From Pandoraea anapnoica (lineage in GTDB: Bacteria > Pseudomonadota > Gammaproteobacteria > Burkholderiales > Burkholderiaceae): 64,000 nucleotides of DNA. The notes below the pieces were generated by a model that did not search any database, had not been told where the DNA came from, and saw nothing but the letters and a program-made list of their open reading frames with translations. Each line of letters begins with the position of its first letter. Within the stretch, counting starts at the first letter, position 1. This document shows, piece after piece, positions 39,649-48,427 of the stretch. The position numbers and the translations under genes were made by a program. The DNA lies in contig NZ_CABPSP010000002.1 of the NCBI RefSeq assembly GCF_902459765.1, positions 1 through 64,000 of the forward strand. Direction: 5' to 3'.

Positions 39649-40617
39649 ATGAACGACATGCCGCTGCTGCTCAATCTCATCCCGCTCGAACCGCTCGCCC
39701 GCGCGCAATTGCTTGCTGCCGGACTGCGTCTGCATGACGTCGACGCAACCCTGCTTTGCGTCGACGGTGACCCCGTTACGCCGCATGTGCGCCTCGTGCT
39801 GACCAACGGCACCACCGGCCTCACGGCTGCACAAATGAACGCGCTCCCTCAGCTCGAACTCATCTGCGCCTTCGGCGCGGGCTTTGAAAACATCGACGTC
39901 GACGCCGCCACGCAGCGCGGCATCGCCGTGGCCCATGCGCCGAACACAAACGGCGAGACCGTCGCCGATCACGCGCTCGCACTGATGCTTGCCAGCGCAC
40001 GCGGACTCGTCACGCTCGACCGCGCCGTGAAAGCTGGCGGCTGGGCGAAACATCGCGCACCGCGCCCCACGTTGAACGGTGCACGACTCGGCATTGTCGG
40101 CCTCGGCAACATCGGTCAGGCCATCGCGACGCGCGCGGAAGCCTTCGGCATGTCCATCGGCTATCACACGCGTACAGCCCGCACGAACTGTCGCTGGCAG
40201 CATTTCGACGACATCGGCGCACTGGCCGACGCGAGCGACTTCCTCGTGCTCGCCTGTCCCGGCGGCCCGGCCACGCATCACCTCGTGAACACCGACGTGC
40301 TGGCACGTCTGGGCGCACACGGCTTCCTCGTCAATGTGGCCCGAGGCAGCGTGGTCGATACGGTGGCGCTGATCGAAGCGCTTTGTGACGGCGTGATCGC
40401 CGGTGCCGCGCTCGACGTCTTCGAGACCGAACCCGAGGTGCCATCCTCATTGCGCATGCTTGAGAACGTGGTGCTGACGCCGCACATCTCGGGCCGCTCT
40501 CCCGCCGCACTGCAAGCACAGATCGACTTGCTGCTGGCCAACGTGCGCGCCCATCTCGCTGGCACGTCGCTGCCGGCTGCCGTCAACGCCGTCGAACATC
40601 GCAACGCGTCGAAATAA
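39649..40617 (+). CDS. D-2-hydroxyacid dehydrogenase (NAD(P)-dependent)
   Basis: A 322-residue enzyme of the D-isomer-specific 2-hydroxyacid dehydrogenase family. The cofactor motif is GLGNIG (151-156). The catalytic residues R232 (NVARGS), E261 (DVFETEP) and H279 (LTPHISG) are all present. The residue after the second strand gives HTRTAR, which favours NADP(H). The frame opens at TTG 39604, but ATG 39649 is the normal start. Divergent from the FAH operon and sharing its operator, it may reduce a 2-oxo acid such as glyoxylate or pyruvate formed by the pathway. Confidence 0.92.
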   Translation: MNDMPLLLNLIPLEPLARAQLLAAGLRLHDVDATLLCVDGDPVTPHVRLVLTNGTTGLTAAQMNALPQLELICAFGAGFENIDVDAATQRGIAVAHAPNTNGETVADHALALMLASARGLVTLDRAVKAGGWAKHRAPRPTLNGARLGIVGLGNIGQAIATRAEAFGMSIGYHTRTARTNCRWQHFDDIGALADASDFLVLACPGGPATHHLVNTDVLARLGAHGFLVNVARGSVVDTVALIEALCDGVIAGAALDVFETEPEVPSSLRMLENVVLTPHISGRSPAALQAQIDLLLANVRAHLAGTSLPAAVNAVEHRNASK

Positions 40618-40621
40618 AAAA

Positions 40622-40661
40622 GAAGCGGGCAACCGGGAGACCATCGGAGGTTGCCCGCTTC
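40622..40661 (-). terminator. Strong hairpin terminator
   Basis: GAAGCGGGCAACC and GGTTGCCCGCTTC form a perfect 13-bp stem around a 14-base loop. Read on the minus strand it is followed by TTTTTTATTT, a proper T-run, so it best ends the porin/propeller transcript; it may also stop the plus-strand dehydrogenase transcript. Confidence 0.85.
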
Positions 40662-40752
40662 AAAACTTCACGCTTTGGAGGCCCTGTGAAGTCGGCGGTG
40701 ACGACGCGAACCGATACATCCGGTCGCGCCGCCCTTGACGTCGAATCGTTCG

Positions 40753-42558
40753 TTAGCGTGCCGGGTACGGCTTGGCCGGTGCGCCCATCACCGGCTCACC
40801 CAGCAGCGGGCTCGACAATGCATAGGCGCCGTTCTCGGTGAAGGCCCACATGATGTTGCGGTCGTACTCGGTGTACATCGCGAACACGCCCTTACCCAGC
40901 GTGTAGACCGGCAGTTCCGTTTCGTCGGCCAGCCCCGGTACGAAATAACCGGCGATACGCGGCTTGGTCGGATCCTTCACGTCAAAAATCTGCACGCCTG
41001 CGTTGTAGAACGAGTACGGCACGATGCCCTGGCGCCACGTCCCCGGCTGACCGATAGAGTTCGAACGCTTCGGACCGTAGTTGCCGCCACGCTGACAGAA
41101 GCTGGTGAACGGCGCGCCTTCGGGCACTTCCGGCTCAGGCAGCTTGCCGGCCACTTTCATCTTCGCGGGATTGCGCGCGTCGACGACGAAGATGTCCTTG
41201 TACGGCTCGTAGCAGTCGCGGTTCATCGGGTAGCCGCTGGTGAGCACATAACCGGTGCGCTCGTACTGGCTGACGTCGGCGTTGTCATACTCCGTGCCTG
41301 CGAAGCTCGGTGCCGTGTTCACGTTGCCCACCACCTTCGGATGGGCCGGATCCGACAGATCGAACGACCACAGTCCGAGGCCACCCATCGCACCGAACCC
41401 CACCTTGCCGCCCTGCTCCAGCGGCTTGGGCAGGAAGATCGGCATACGCGAACCCATCCACGACGTACGGTTGCCCGCACGCGGGTTTTGCAGGTATGCC
41501 TGCTCATGCTCTTCGTTGCCGAGAATCTGGCCCGGCACCGAAATCTGCGAGATGAACTTCGGATTCGCGGGGTCCGACATATCCCACACCTGATAGCCCG
41601 GCGAGTAGAGATAGTTCGGGTATTCGGTGAGCGCGTAGCTGTCGTCCGGCGCCGACGAGAGAATCATGTACTTGCCGCCGTAGAACTCGGGCGAGTCGAG
41701 CGAACCCGAGCCTTGCTGCTGGCCGACAGGCGCGTTCGGATGCTTGTAGTCGGTCGTGCGCGTGGCGATCAGCTTCCAGTCGGACGGCAACGGGCCGTCC
41801 ATCACGAAGACCTTGAAGCCCTTGAGCGAGTTGTAATTGCGTTGCGCTGCCACCTTGTCCGGCTGCTTCGACTTGTCCTGCATCAGACCGTAGCGGCCGA
41901 TTTCGAACGACGCGACGAGGATCGGCTTGCCCAGCTTCTTGTTCCACACGATGGTGGCGCCGCCAAGGTAGTCCTGCACGTTGTTGGCGTCGAACTTCTC
42001 GCTCGATCCCTTCGGTCCCCACACGCCGCCCTTGGAATAGACGACCTTGCCGTTGGCCGGATCGGTCACGTCCATGATGCGCAGATAGTCGCGGTCATGG
42101 ATGTACAGATAGCGCTTGCCGTTGAAGTCGGCGATGTTGTTCCACGCGTGGAACGGCGAATCGACGCCCGGATAGAACGCCAGCACCTTCACGTTCTTCG
42201 AATAGCTCTTCTTGTCCCACGTGGTCAATTCCCCGGGGAAGCGCTGGCCCGTGTGAATTTCGGGCGACGCCTTCGGCCAGATGAACTTGCCCGTGGCCGG
42301 GTCCATGCCGTAGTCGACACCGGCCTTGAGCGGCTTCGGTTCGCGGTCCGGCGTGAGGCGTAGCCATCCGGCCAGATACGGGTCCTTGACGTTCGGCGTG
42401 CCAGGCGTACCCGACGGATTCTCGGCGGGCGCCGGCTGCGCGACCGGCGCGCTCTCAGGGGCCGAGGCGTGCGCGGCAAGCGTCATCGTGAGCGCCGCGA
42501 GCACTGCCGTGGCCGTCAACATGGCGGGGGCTGCACCGCGTGTCTGCATGCGAAACAT
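40753..42558 (-). CDS. Secreted LVIVD/beta-propeller-like protein
   Basis: A 601-residue exported protein with a signal peptide of about 32 residues (AMLTATAVLAALTMTLAAHASA). After a proline-rich linker, repeated units such as IMDVTDPANGKVV, VWDMSDPANPKFI, SFDLSDPAHPKVV and IFDVKDPTKPRIA recur; this xxDxxDPxxPK pattern is that of LVIVD-type propeller repeats. No catalytic residues are evident. Its only neighbour in the operon is a porin upstream (106 bases), behind a GntR-type operator, so it probably acts in the periplasm or outside the cell in the same pathway. Function unknown. Confidence 0.8.
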   Translation of the reverse strand: MFRMQTRGAAPAMLTATAVLAALTMTLAAHASAPESAPVAQPAPAENPSGTPGTPNVKDPYLAGWLRLTPDREPKPLKAGVDYGMDPATGKFIWPKASPEIHTGQRFPGELTTWDKKSYSKNVKVLAFYPGVDSPFHAWNNIADFNGKRYLYIHDRDYLRIMDVTDPANGKVVYSKGGVWGPKGSSEKFDANNVQDYLGGATIVWNKKLGKPILVASFEIGRYGLMQDKSKQPDKVAAQRNYNSLKGFKVFVMDGPLPSDWKLIATRTTDYKHPNAPVGQQQGSGSLDSPEFYGGKYMILSSAPDDSYALTEYPNYLYSPGYQVWDMSDPANPKFISQISVPGQILGNEEHEQAYLQNPRAGNRTSWMGSRMPIFLPKPLEQGGKVGFGAMGGLGLWSFDLSDPAHPKVVGNVNTAPSFAGTEYDNADVSQYERTGYVLTSGYPMNRDCYEPYKDIFVVDARNPAKMKVAGKLPEPEVPEGAPFTSFCQRGGNYGPKRSNSIGQPGTWRQGIVPYSFYNAGVQIFDVKDPTKPRIAGYFVPGLADETELPVYTLGKGVFAMYTEYDRNIMWAFTENGAYALSSPLLGEPVMGAPAKPYPAR

Positions 42559-42664
42559 GTCTTCCTCCTTCGTCTCAAAAGTCTTCTCGCCGGCGCTGTG
42601 AACAACCTTCTCCGGCGGCGTATTACTGAAAAGCGGGAATGCGGATGGCGAACGGCGTTCCGCG

Positions 42665-43714
42665 TCAGAACGCGTGACGAATACCGAACTGCACGCCCGA
42701 CGGGTTCTGCGTGCCGGTCGGCGTGACCTGGAACGTCACCGGGTAATGGACGGTCGTGTCGTTGCTGTGCTGCACGCGAGCGTAGGTCGCATACAGCGTG
42801 GTGCGCTTGGACAAGCCGTACATGTAGCCGACCACGAAGCCGTTGGCGTTGGAGAGCGCCTTGTTGTTGTCGTCCTGACGGTGGACAAAGCTCGCGTAGA
42901 AACGATGGCGGTCGGTCAGCGCATAACGCACGCCCGCCTGAATGTCCCAGCCGCGCACGTTGAACGCGACGTACGGGGGATAAGCGTAGTAGCCGTTGTA
43001 CGTGTGGTAGATGAACGTCGGCTCGATGCTGCCGAACTTGTACGTCGCAGCGAAGTAGTTGTCGCGCGACGAACGGATCTGGCTTGCCGAATAGATGTCG
43101 CGGGTGTATTGCAACTCGCTGACTGCGCCCAGGAAAATGCCGCCCTGGCGATATTCCAGCGCAGCGGAGTAGAAGCGGCCGGAGCGCGTGCCGTCCCCCA
43201 CACCGGTCGTCGCCATGAAGCGTGCGTTCAGGCCGTACCAGGTCGGCGTCTTGTACTGGATGGAGTTGTCCACACGATACGACGCGTAGAAGAACTCCAT
43301 GTTGTTGACCATACTGAAGTCAGCCGCCCAGCTCGGATCGGCGTAACCCGCGATCCAGTACGACGGCGTGAACTGACGGCCCAGCGACAGATCGCCCCAC
43401 GGCCCCTTGATCCCCACGAACGACTGACGCGCCTGCGTCGATTGTGTGCCGTTGTTGGCTGAGAACATCGGCTCGTACGTGAAGAACGCGCGGTTCCCGC
43501 CGCCAAGTTCTTCATAGCCGCTCAGGTTGAAACGAGAGTTGTTCAGCCCACCACTGGACATTCTCGTGACCTTGCCGCCATTCGCGCCCGACCCCCACAG
43601 TTGTTCCATGTTCAGGTCGATGAACCCCGAGAGCGTGACACCCCCGGAAGACTGCGCGTACGCACCGCCCTGCATTGCACCCAGCAGCAATGCACACAAC
43701 ACTCGCTTCTTCAT
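42665..43714 (-). CDS. Gram-negative porin (Burkholderia type)
   Basis: A 349-residue porin. The signal peptide KKRVLCALLLGAMQGGAYA is followed by QSSGGVTLSGFIDLN; the barrel has RFNLSGYEELGGGNRAFF and ends in QFGIRHAF with the terminal phenylalanine. ATG 43714 has AGGAGA six bases upstream; the frame to 43828 runs across the operator. Downstream lies the propeller gene. It is distinct from the porin at 31.9 kb, so the block encodes two outer-membrane channels. Confidence 0.92.
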   Translation of the reverse strand: MKKRVLCALLLGAMQGGAYAQSSGGVTLSGFIDLNMEQLWGSGANGGKVTRMSSGGLNNSRFNLSGYEELGGGNRAFFTYEPMFSANNGTQSTQARQSFVGIKGPWGDLSLGRQFTPSYWIAGYADPSWAADFSMVNNMEFFYASYRVDNSIQYKTPTWYGLNARFMATTGVGDGTRSGRFYSAALEYRQGGIFLGAVSELQYTRDIYSASQIRSSRDNYFAATYKFGSIEPTFIYHTYNGYYAYPPYVAFNVRGWDIQAGVRYALTDRHRFYASFVHRQDDNNKALSNANGFVVGYMYGLSKRTTLYATYARVQHSNDTTVHYPVTFQVTPTGTQNPSGVQFGIRHAF

Positions 43715-43789
43715 GCTGTCTCCTGATGTTTCTCGTTTTATTTGCGACGCCTCCCCTGTCGAACTGCCGGGATGTCTGTCGCTCGCCCG

Positions 43790-43803
43790 TTGTATGTATA
43801 CAA
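43790..43803. promoter_or_regulatory. GntR-type operator before the porin gene
   Basis: TTGTATGTATACAA contains the GTATAC core with near-perfect flanks. A degenerate second copy, TTATACATAT, lies at about 43816. It is 76 bases upstream of the porin start. Confidence 0.65.
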
Positions 43804-44006
43804 TCTTTCGATGGATTATACATATCAAAGAAATTGAATTTCTACTGCTATTTACTTATACAAACGGGCTATTTTTTTATAGCGGGTTACCCCTTAGGAC
43901 TTTGGATGATGAATCGCCACCGACACACCCGGCGCGATGCACGCGAGGTGGCCGGCGGCGATTTGAGGCACTACCGTAGGGAATGTCGAGATGCGTCGCG
44001 CGCGGA

Positions 44007-44474
44007 TCAAAGTCCGCTGCGGTCGGCCTGGAGGCCTTCGTGGCGCAGCTTCGGCGCGTTGTCGTTACCCGTACCGTCTTTCGAAGCGCCGCCCCAGCCG
44101 TGCGCGGTGACGTCGAAGATCACACCGTTCGGGTCGAAGAATTTAACTTCGTAGAAGATGTTGCTCTTCACGGGCACTTCGCCCATGTAATAGCGTCCGC
44201 CAGCCGCTTCGATCTTCGCGCGCGTGGCGGCCACGTCCTCCACCCAGATGCCGATGTGATGCAGACCGACAAACTCGCGCCCGCGGTCGCCCGCCGCTTC
44301 GTCGTTCTTATAGTTGAGCAGCGCGAGGTTGATGACACCGTCCGAGAGATAGACACCCCGGGCGAGCGAGGAATCTGTCTCCCCGACCTTCTTGAAATCG
44401 AACGCCTGCATATAGAACTCGGCTGCCTTCCAGGGGTCCGGCACGGAAAGCGCAATGTGACGCAGTTTGGCCAT
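44007..44474 (-). CDS. VOC-family (glyoxalase-like) protein
   Basis: A 155-residue single-domain VOC protein. Metal-ligand positions read H6 (LRHIALSV), H73 (HHIGIWVED) and D121 (GVIFDVT), so aspartate replaces the usual glutamate. It may be a lyase, isomerase or dioxygenase acting on the pathway's intermediates. A 20-residue Asn/Gly-rich tail closes the protein. It is divergent from the gntR gene, with a GTATAC site in front of each. Confidence 0.85.
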   Translation of the reverse strand: MAKLRHIALSVPDPWKAAEFYMQAFDFKKVGETDSSLARGVYLSDGVINLALLNYKNDEAAGDRGREFVGLHHIGIWVEDVAATRAKIEAAGGRYYMGEVPVKSNIFYEVKFFDPNGVIFDVTAHGWGGASKDGTGNDNAPKLRHEGLQADRSGL

Positions 44475-44533
44475 GATGAATGTCTCCTTCGGATTGAGGT
44501 GATAGGCCTCGCCGGCACCTCCGGCGAATGGCT

Positions 44534-44545
44534 TATGTATACTAT
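44534..44545. promoter_or_regulatory. GntR-type operator before the VOC gene
   Basis: TATGTATACTAT carries the GTATAC core; the left half matches the perfect copy at 39583. It is about 60 bases upstream of the VOC start. Confidence 0.55.
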
Positions 44546-44685
44546 CTCAGCACATTGCATTCAAAAACGTATTTTTGAATGCATATTGAGCCTCCCACCG
44601 CTCCGGAAATCAATCAAGCCCCGTCTCTTATGGCGTTGCGCCCTTTTTACACGAGAACATAAGGAAAAATACTCGTATAATCCGC

Positions 44686-44695
44686 ATGTATACAA
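44686..44695. promoter_or_regulatory. GntR-type operator before gntR
   Basis: ATGTATACAA, with the same GTATAC core and the same AATC right flank as the copy at 43790. It lies 42 bases before the gntR start, suggesting autoregulation. Confidence 0.6.
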
Positions 44696-44736
44696 TCCGA
44701 CTAAAACGACGCATCTACGGAGCGAGATAAACCAGC

Positions 44737-45390
44737 ATGGCCGAAACCATTGCCGCACGGATCTGCCGCGTATTGACGGGCGAAATCATCGACGGCCGCC
44801 TGCCCCCCGGCCAGAAGCTTGAAGAGGTCGTGCTGGCCGAGCGCTTCAAGGCGTCACGCACGCCCATTCGCGAAGCGCTGCGCGAGCTGAACGCCCGTGG
44901 CCTCATCGAACTCACGCCGCACAAGGGCGGTGTCGTCGCGAGCATCAGCGTCGATGACCTGTCCGACATGCTCGAAGCGATGTGCGAACTCGACGCGCTT
45001 TGCTGCCGCCTGAGTGCACAGCGCATGAGCGCCATGCAGAAGAAGCAGCTCGAGATGATTCACGTCCAGAGCAAGCAGTGCATGGACGCGGGCGACGAAG
45101 CCGGTTATCTCGCGCTCAACCGTGAGTTCCATCAGTTGCTGAGCGCAGGTACGCAGAACAAGACGCTCATGGCCCTGATCGATAGCCATCGCGAACGGCT
45201 CGCGCCGTTCCGGGCGGCGCAGTCCGACGTCGAAGAACGCTTCACTGTGTCGTTCGACGAACACGACCGCGTCGTGGAAGCCGTGTTGGCCGCCGATGCC
45301 GAAGCCGCCTATAACGCGATGCGCAGCCACACGGCGCGTCTGAGCATTCACGTACTCGAACGTCTGCAACATAGCCGCAAGGACGCGTAA
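44737..45390 (+). CDS. GntR-family (FCD) transcriptional regulator
   Basis: A 217-residue FadR-type GntR regulator. The winged helix (about residues 8-72) includes GQKLEEVVLAERFKASRTPIREALR, and the all-helical FCD ligand domain follows, with metal-ligand-type histidines such as NREFHQLL and MRSHTARL. It lies at the edge of the catabolic block, divergent from the VOC gene. Four GTATAC-core palindromes within the block are the likely targets. The effector is expected to be a carboxylic acid intermediate of the pathway. Confidence 0.93.
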   Translation: MAETIAARICRVLTGEIIDGRLPPGQKLEEVVLAERFKASRTPIREALRELNARGLIELTPHKGGVVASISVDDLSDMLEAMCELDALCCRLSAQRMSAMQKKQLEMIHVQSKQCMDAGDEAGYLALNREFHQLLSAGTQNKTLMALIDSHRERLAPFRAAQSDVEERFTVSFDEHDRVVEAVLAADAEAAYNAMRSHTARLSIHVLERLQHSRKDA

Positions 45391-45758
45391 TCCTCACGTT
45401 CACTTTACGTACACCCGGCCCGCCTGCGGCCGGGTGACGCTCTCTCTCCCCCGCCATTGCACCGTCTCCGAAGCCACCTTTCGGACTTCGCACCATGCGA
45501 AAAGACATTGCCGGGCGATTCAATTCATCGTTTGGTGATACTCGACCGATAAGACCTCTCACGGCACCGGCCCAACGCTCATCACGTATTCCGCGTGTTC
45601 GTCACTCGGATAGCGCATTTTTCTGCGCCCCAAGAAGGTTGCTGTCTTCCGCACCGGCTTCTAGCCTGCACGAGTGGGTCGCGAAGCACCGCTATCGCTA
45701 CGCGCCACGACGTCGCTCTTCTGCGACGGCATATCACTCCACCTCTTGGGAGACTCAC
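45391..45758. other. 368-bp region before the AidA-type genes
   Basis: Besides the hairpin at 45412-45436 it holds no convincing gene; the open frame from 45495 lacks family similarity until the ATG at 45759. It probably carries the promoter of the AidA pair. I see no clear operator. Confidence 0.5.
45412..45436 (+). terminator. GC-rich hairpin after gntR
   Basis: CACCCGGCC and GGCCGGGTG form a perfect 9-bp stem with a 7-base loop, 21 bases after the stop. No T-run follows, only a CT-rich stretch. Confidence 0.5.
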
Positions 45759-46259
45759 ATGTCTGAAGTCACTGACGTACTCGTTGCCATTGACACCAGG
45801 GCGATTCTCGACCGGTATGGCAAGAACAGCAGTCTGTCGAATCCTCCGCTCATCGACGCCAAGCACGTTTTCATGATCGTGACGCAGAAGAACGTGGTCA
45901 GCGGTCAGGCCGGTGGCGAACTCGATGTTGCCGCTCGGATTGGCGACGTGATCCGCTGGCGTGAAAATTCCCTCTCGTTGGGCTTCGAGGAGTCATGCAT
46001 CTTCTACAAGTTCGTCAGCGGCCAGGTCAATCTCATCTCCGAGCCCTCACCGCGCGAATCGGAAGTCAAGATCCCGGTGCCGAATCCGCAGGACCCCACG
46101 CATCCGAAGAAGCAGCAGGTGTCCAACTACTTCTGGTCGTGCGAAACGCTCAAGACCGGACGCGTGACCTATCACTTCCAGTTCCAGATTCTGGATCGCA
46201 GCGGCAATCTTTGCGGCTGCTACCAATGGGATCCGTTCATCAGCATTCGCAACGACTAA
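45759..46259 (+). CDS. AidA/PixA-family protein (inclusion body protein family)
   Basis: A 166-residue protein starting SEVTDVLVAIDTRAIL and containing FMIVTQKNVVSGQAGGELDV, GDVIRWRENSLSLGFE and a C-terminal YQWDPFISI, the hallmarks of the AidA/PixA family (PixA forms crystalline inclusions in Xenorhabdus; AidA is a quorum-controlled protein of Burkholderia/Ralstonia). GGGAGA lies five bases before ATG 45759. A paralogue follows 67 bases later. Expected to be cytoplasmic and abundant; exact role unknown. Confidence 0.9.
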   Translation: MSEVTDVLVAIDTRAILDRYGKNSSLSNPPLIDAKHVFMIVTQKNVVSGQAGGELDVAARIGDVIRWRENSLSLGFEESCIFYKFVSGQVNLISEPSPRESEVKIPVPNPQDPTHPKKQQVSNYFWSCETLKTGRVTYHFQFQILDRSGNLCGCYQWDPFISIRND

Positions 46260-46326
46260 ATCACTGACGGCAGCGATCCACCGGCCGGTGGATCGCAAAT
46301 CCACTGCCCAAGGCAAGGAATCCGCT

Positions 46327-46797
46327 ATGCCCGAATCCCAAACCAGCGCGGATGTTCTGTTGATTATCGACGCCGCAGCATTGCTTGCGGGAGCGTCCGC
46401 CTCCGATTGCTGCTACGCGCTATGCACCGGGCTGGATTCTCTGCTGACCAGCAACGGCGGGCAACTTCACCTGAATGCGATACCTGGCGAGCGTGTCAGC
46501 ATCCGCTGGTCCCCCACATCGGTGCGCGGTGAGCAGGCGATCCTGCTTGACCTGCATTTGCCCAATGACGACGTGCTCTCCAATCTGGTCCTGACGACGA
46601 ACCCCGACGTGACGCTCTTCGTTCCGCAAATGGATGACCCCACCAAACTCGAAACGCGCACCACGCTTGACGCATGTTGGGAGGTCGACGTTGTTGCGGA
46701 GGGAAGCGTCGACATGCAGATCGAGGCGATCGTGACGGATCGAAATGCGGAGGTCATCGGCACATTTCGATGGCCGCTGTCCATCGTTGCGGGCTGA
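46327..46797 (+). CDS. Second AidA/PixA-like protein
   Basis: A 156-residue, diverged paralogue of the preceding gene. It keeps the start ADVLLIIDAAALL, the GERVSIRWSPTS strand (compare GDVIRWRENS) and the end IGTFRWPLSIV, but lacks the GGEL segment. AAGGAA precedes ATG 46327, 13 codons inside the longer frame. The two genes are probably cotranscribed. Confidence 0.78.
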   Translation: MPESQTSADVLLIIDAAALLAGASASDCCYALCTGLDSLLTSNGGQLHLNAIPGERVSIRWSPTSVRGEQAILLDLHLPNDDVLSNLVLTTNPDVTLFVPQMDDPTKLETRTTLDACWEVDVVAEGSVDMQIEAIVTDRNAEVIGTFRWPLSIVAG

Positions 46798-47016
46798 TGG
46801 ATTCACTCACCGCCAACTATTTAGAAATCGAATGGCATGCATTGTGATATTTAATTTGTCGATGCCGGATCGGTTCGCTATCTTGTAAGTCTTACCCCGC
46901 AGTTTCACCCCCCACGAGACCCCGCAGCGCGGCTGTGTCCCGCCACACGACATGTTCATACGACAATGTTGTGAGGCAGCGCCAGCGAGGCCCCGGGCAG
47001 CATAGAGGCGTTCCCA

Positions 47017-48252
47017 ATGACTCACCGCGTTTTCGTCGGCGCCGTCGGTGCCGACGGCAACCCCATTACCCTTGCTATGCGCGACGGACGCTTCACCTAC
47101 GTCGGCGCGCACGAGTCGTACACGTCCGACACCACCGGCGCTCAGATTATCGATCTGCGAGGCAAGCTCGTGCTGCCCGGTTTCGTCGATGGCCACATCC
47201 ATCTGGACAAAAGCTTCGTCGGCGATCGCTGGCGTGCGCACCGTCCCGCCGCGACCCTGCGCGAGCGTCTTGCTGCCGAGAAACAGGAAATCGCCGCCGC
47301 CGCGCCGATGGCACAACGTGCCGACGCCCTCATGCGTCAAACAGTGTCGTTCGGCACCGTGGCCATGCGCTGTCATGTGGACGTCGACGCCAGCACCGGC
47401 CTCACGCACCTGAACGAAGTCCTGGCCATGCGTGAAAAGTGGCGCGAATGGCTGGATATCGAACTCGTCGCGTTCCCGCAAGCGGGTGTGATGACGTGCC
47501 CCGGCACGGCCGAGGTCCTGGAAGACGCCGTTCGCGCCGGTGTGCAGGTCGTGGGCGGCATCGACCCGACTACGCTCGACGGCGACCCGCACGGCCAACT
47601 GAGCGTGATCTTCGGCATCGCGGAGAAGCACGGCACGAAGATCGACATCCACCTGCATGAGCCCGGCGACATCGGTCTTGCACAGCTGCATCGCATTGCG
47701 GCACGCACGCAGGCGGCCGGGTTGCAGGGACGTGTGTCCGTCAGCCATGCCTACGGACTGGGCGACATCGGCCCGGAAGAACTCGACACCATCGCCCGTG
47801 CACTGGCCGACGCCGACATCTCGATCATGACCAACGCCCCGGGCGACCGCGCCTTCCCGCCGATTCTGCGCTTGCGCGAAGCAGGTGTGCGTGTCTTCAC
47901 GGGCAACGACAACATTCAGGACAGCTGGTGGCCGTACGGCAACGGCGACATGCTGCAACGCGCGATGCTCATCGGCTATCGCTCGGGTTTCTATACAGAC
48001 GAAGACTTGCACGTCGCACTCGAAATGGCGACGACTGCGGCGGCTGCCGTGATCGGCAAAGCGGACTACGGTCTGCACGCGGGCAACGAAGCCAGCTTCG
48101 TCGTCTTCGACGCACCGAACGCGGCCGCCGCTGTGGCAGCAGCACCGGCGGCGCGCGCGGTGATTCGTCACGGACGTTACTGGGGCGGCCCGGCGCAACT
48201 CGCGCTGGACCCCGCCCTGCTCAAGGACACAGCAGGGGCCACCCCGACCTGA
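47017..48252 (+). CDS. Cytosine-deaminase-like amidohydrolase
   Basis: A 411-residue member of the CodA/AtzC group of metal-dependent amidohydrolases. Metal-site motifs are GHIHLD (HxH, about residues 62-67), DIHLHEPGD (His), SHAYGLGD (His) and FTGNDNIQDSWWPYG with the catalytic aspartate in the position of CodA D313. It probably deaminates or hydrolyses a nitrogen heterocycle. It is followed 175 bases later by a ureidoglycine-aminohydrolase-like gene on the same strand. Confidence 0.87.
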   Translation: MTHRVFVGAVGADGNPITLAMRDGRFTYVGAHESYTSDTTGAQIIDLRGKLVLPGFVDGHIHLDKSFVGDRWRAHRPAATLRERLAAEKQEIAAAAPMAQRADALMRQTVSFGTVAMRCHVDVDASTGLTHLNEVLAMREKWREWLDIELVAFPQAGVMTCPGTAEVLEDAVRAGVQVVGGIDPTTLDGDPHGQLSVIFGIAEKHGTKIDIHLHEPGDIGLAQLHRIAARTQAAGLQGRVSVSHAYGLGDIGPEELDTIARALADADISIMTNAPGDRAFPPILRLREAGVRVFTGNDNIQDSWWPYGNGDMLQRAMLIGYRSGFYTDEDLHVALEMATTAAAAVIGKADYGLHAGNEASFVVFDAPNAAAAVAAAPAARAVIRHGRYWGGPAQLALDPALLKDTAGATPT

Positions 48253-48427
48253 CTGTCATGCGCGACGCTGCCGCCTGCGCAAGGCGACGGCGTCGCTCAC
48301 GTTCGTCGCACCGAGGTGAAGCGATCCGTGCGCGCCCCTAAGCGCAGATCGAAACCCAGGAACCCGGCGGCGGACGATGGGGAGAAAAAACAGAACGACG
48401 CATCGGAATCATCAGGAGCTAACAAGC

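Noticed and set aside
40735-42363. 542-residue plus-strand frame opposite the propeller gene
   Set aside because: Composition is that of an antisense shadow (Val/Arg/His-rich); the minus strand has a signal peptide and repeats.
43805-43830. Second full GntR operator before the porin
   Set aside because: TTATACATAT matches only part of the motif; listed as a degenerate copy rather than as a separate site.
46807-48198. Long minus-strand frame opposite the first amidohydrolase
   Set aside because: It mirrors the plus-strand gene, is rich in Arg/His/Gln, and matches no family; a GC-bias shadow.
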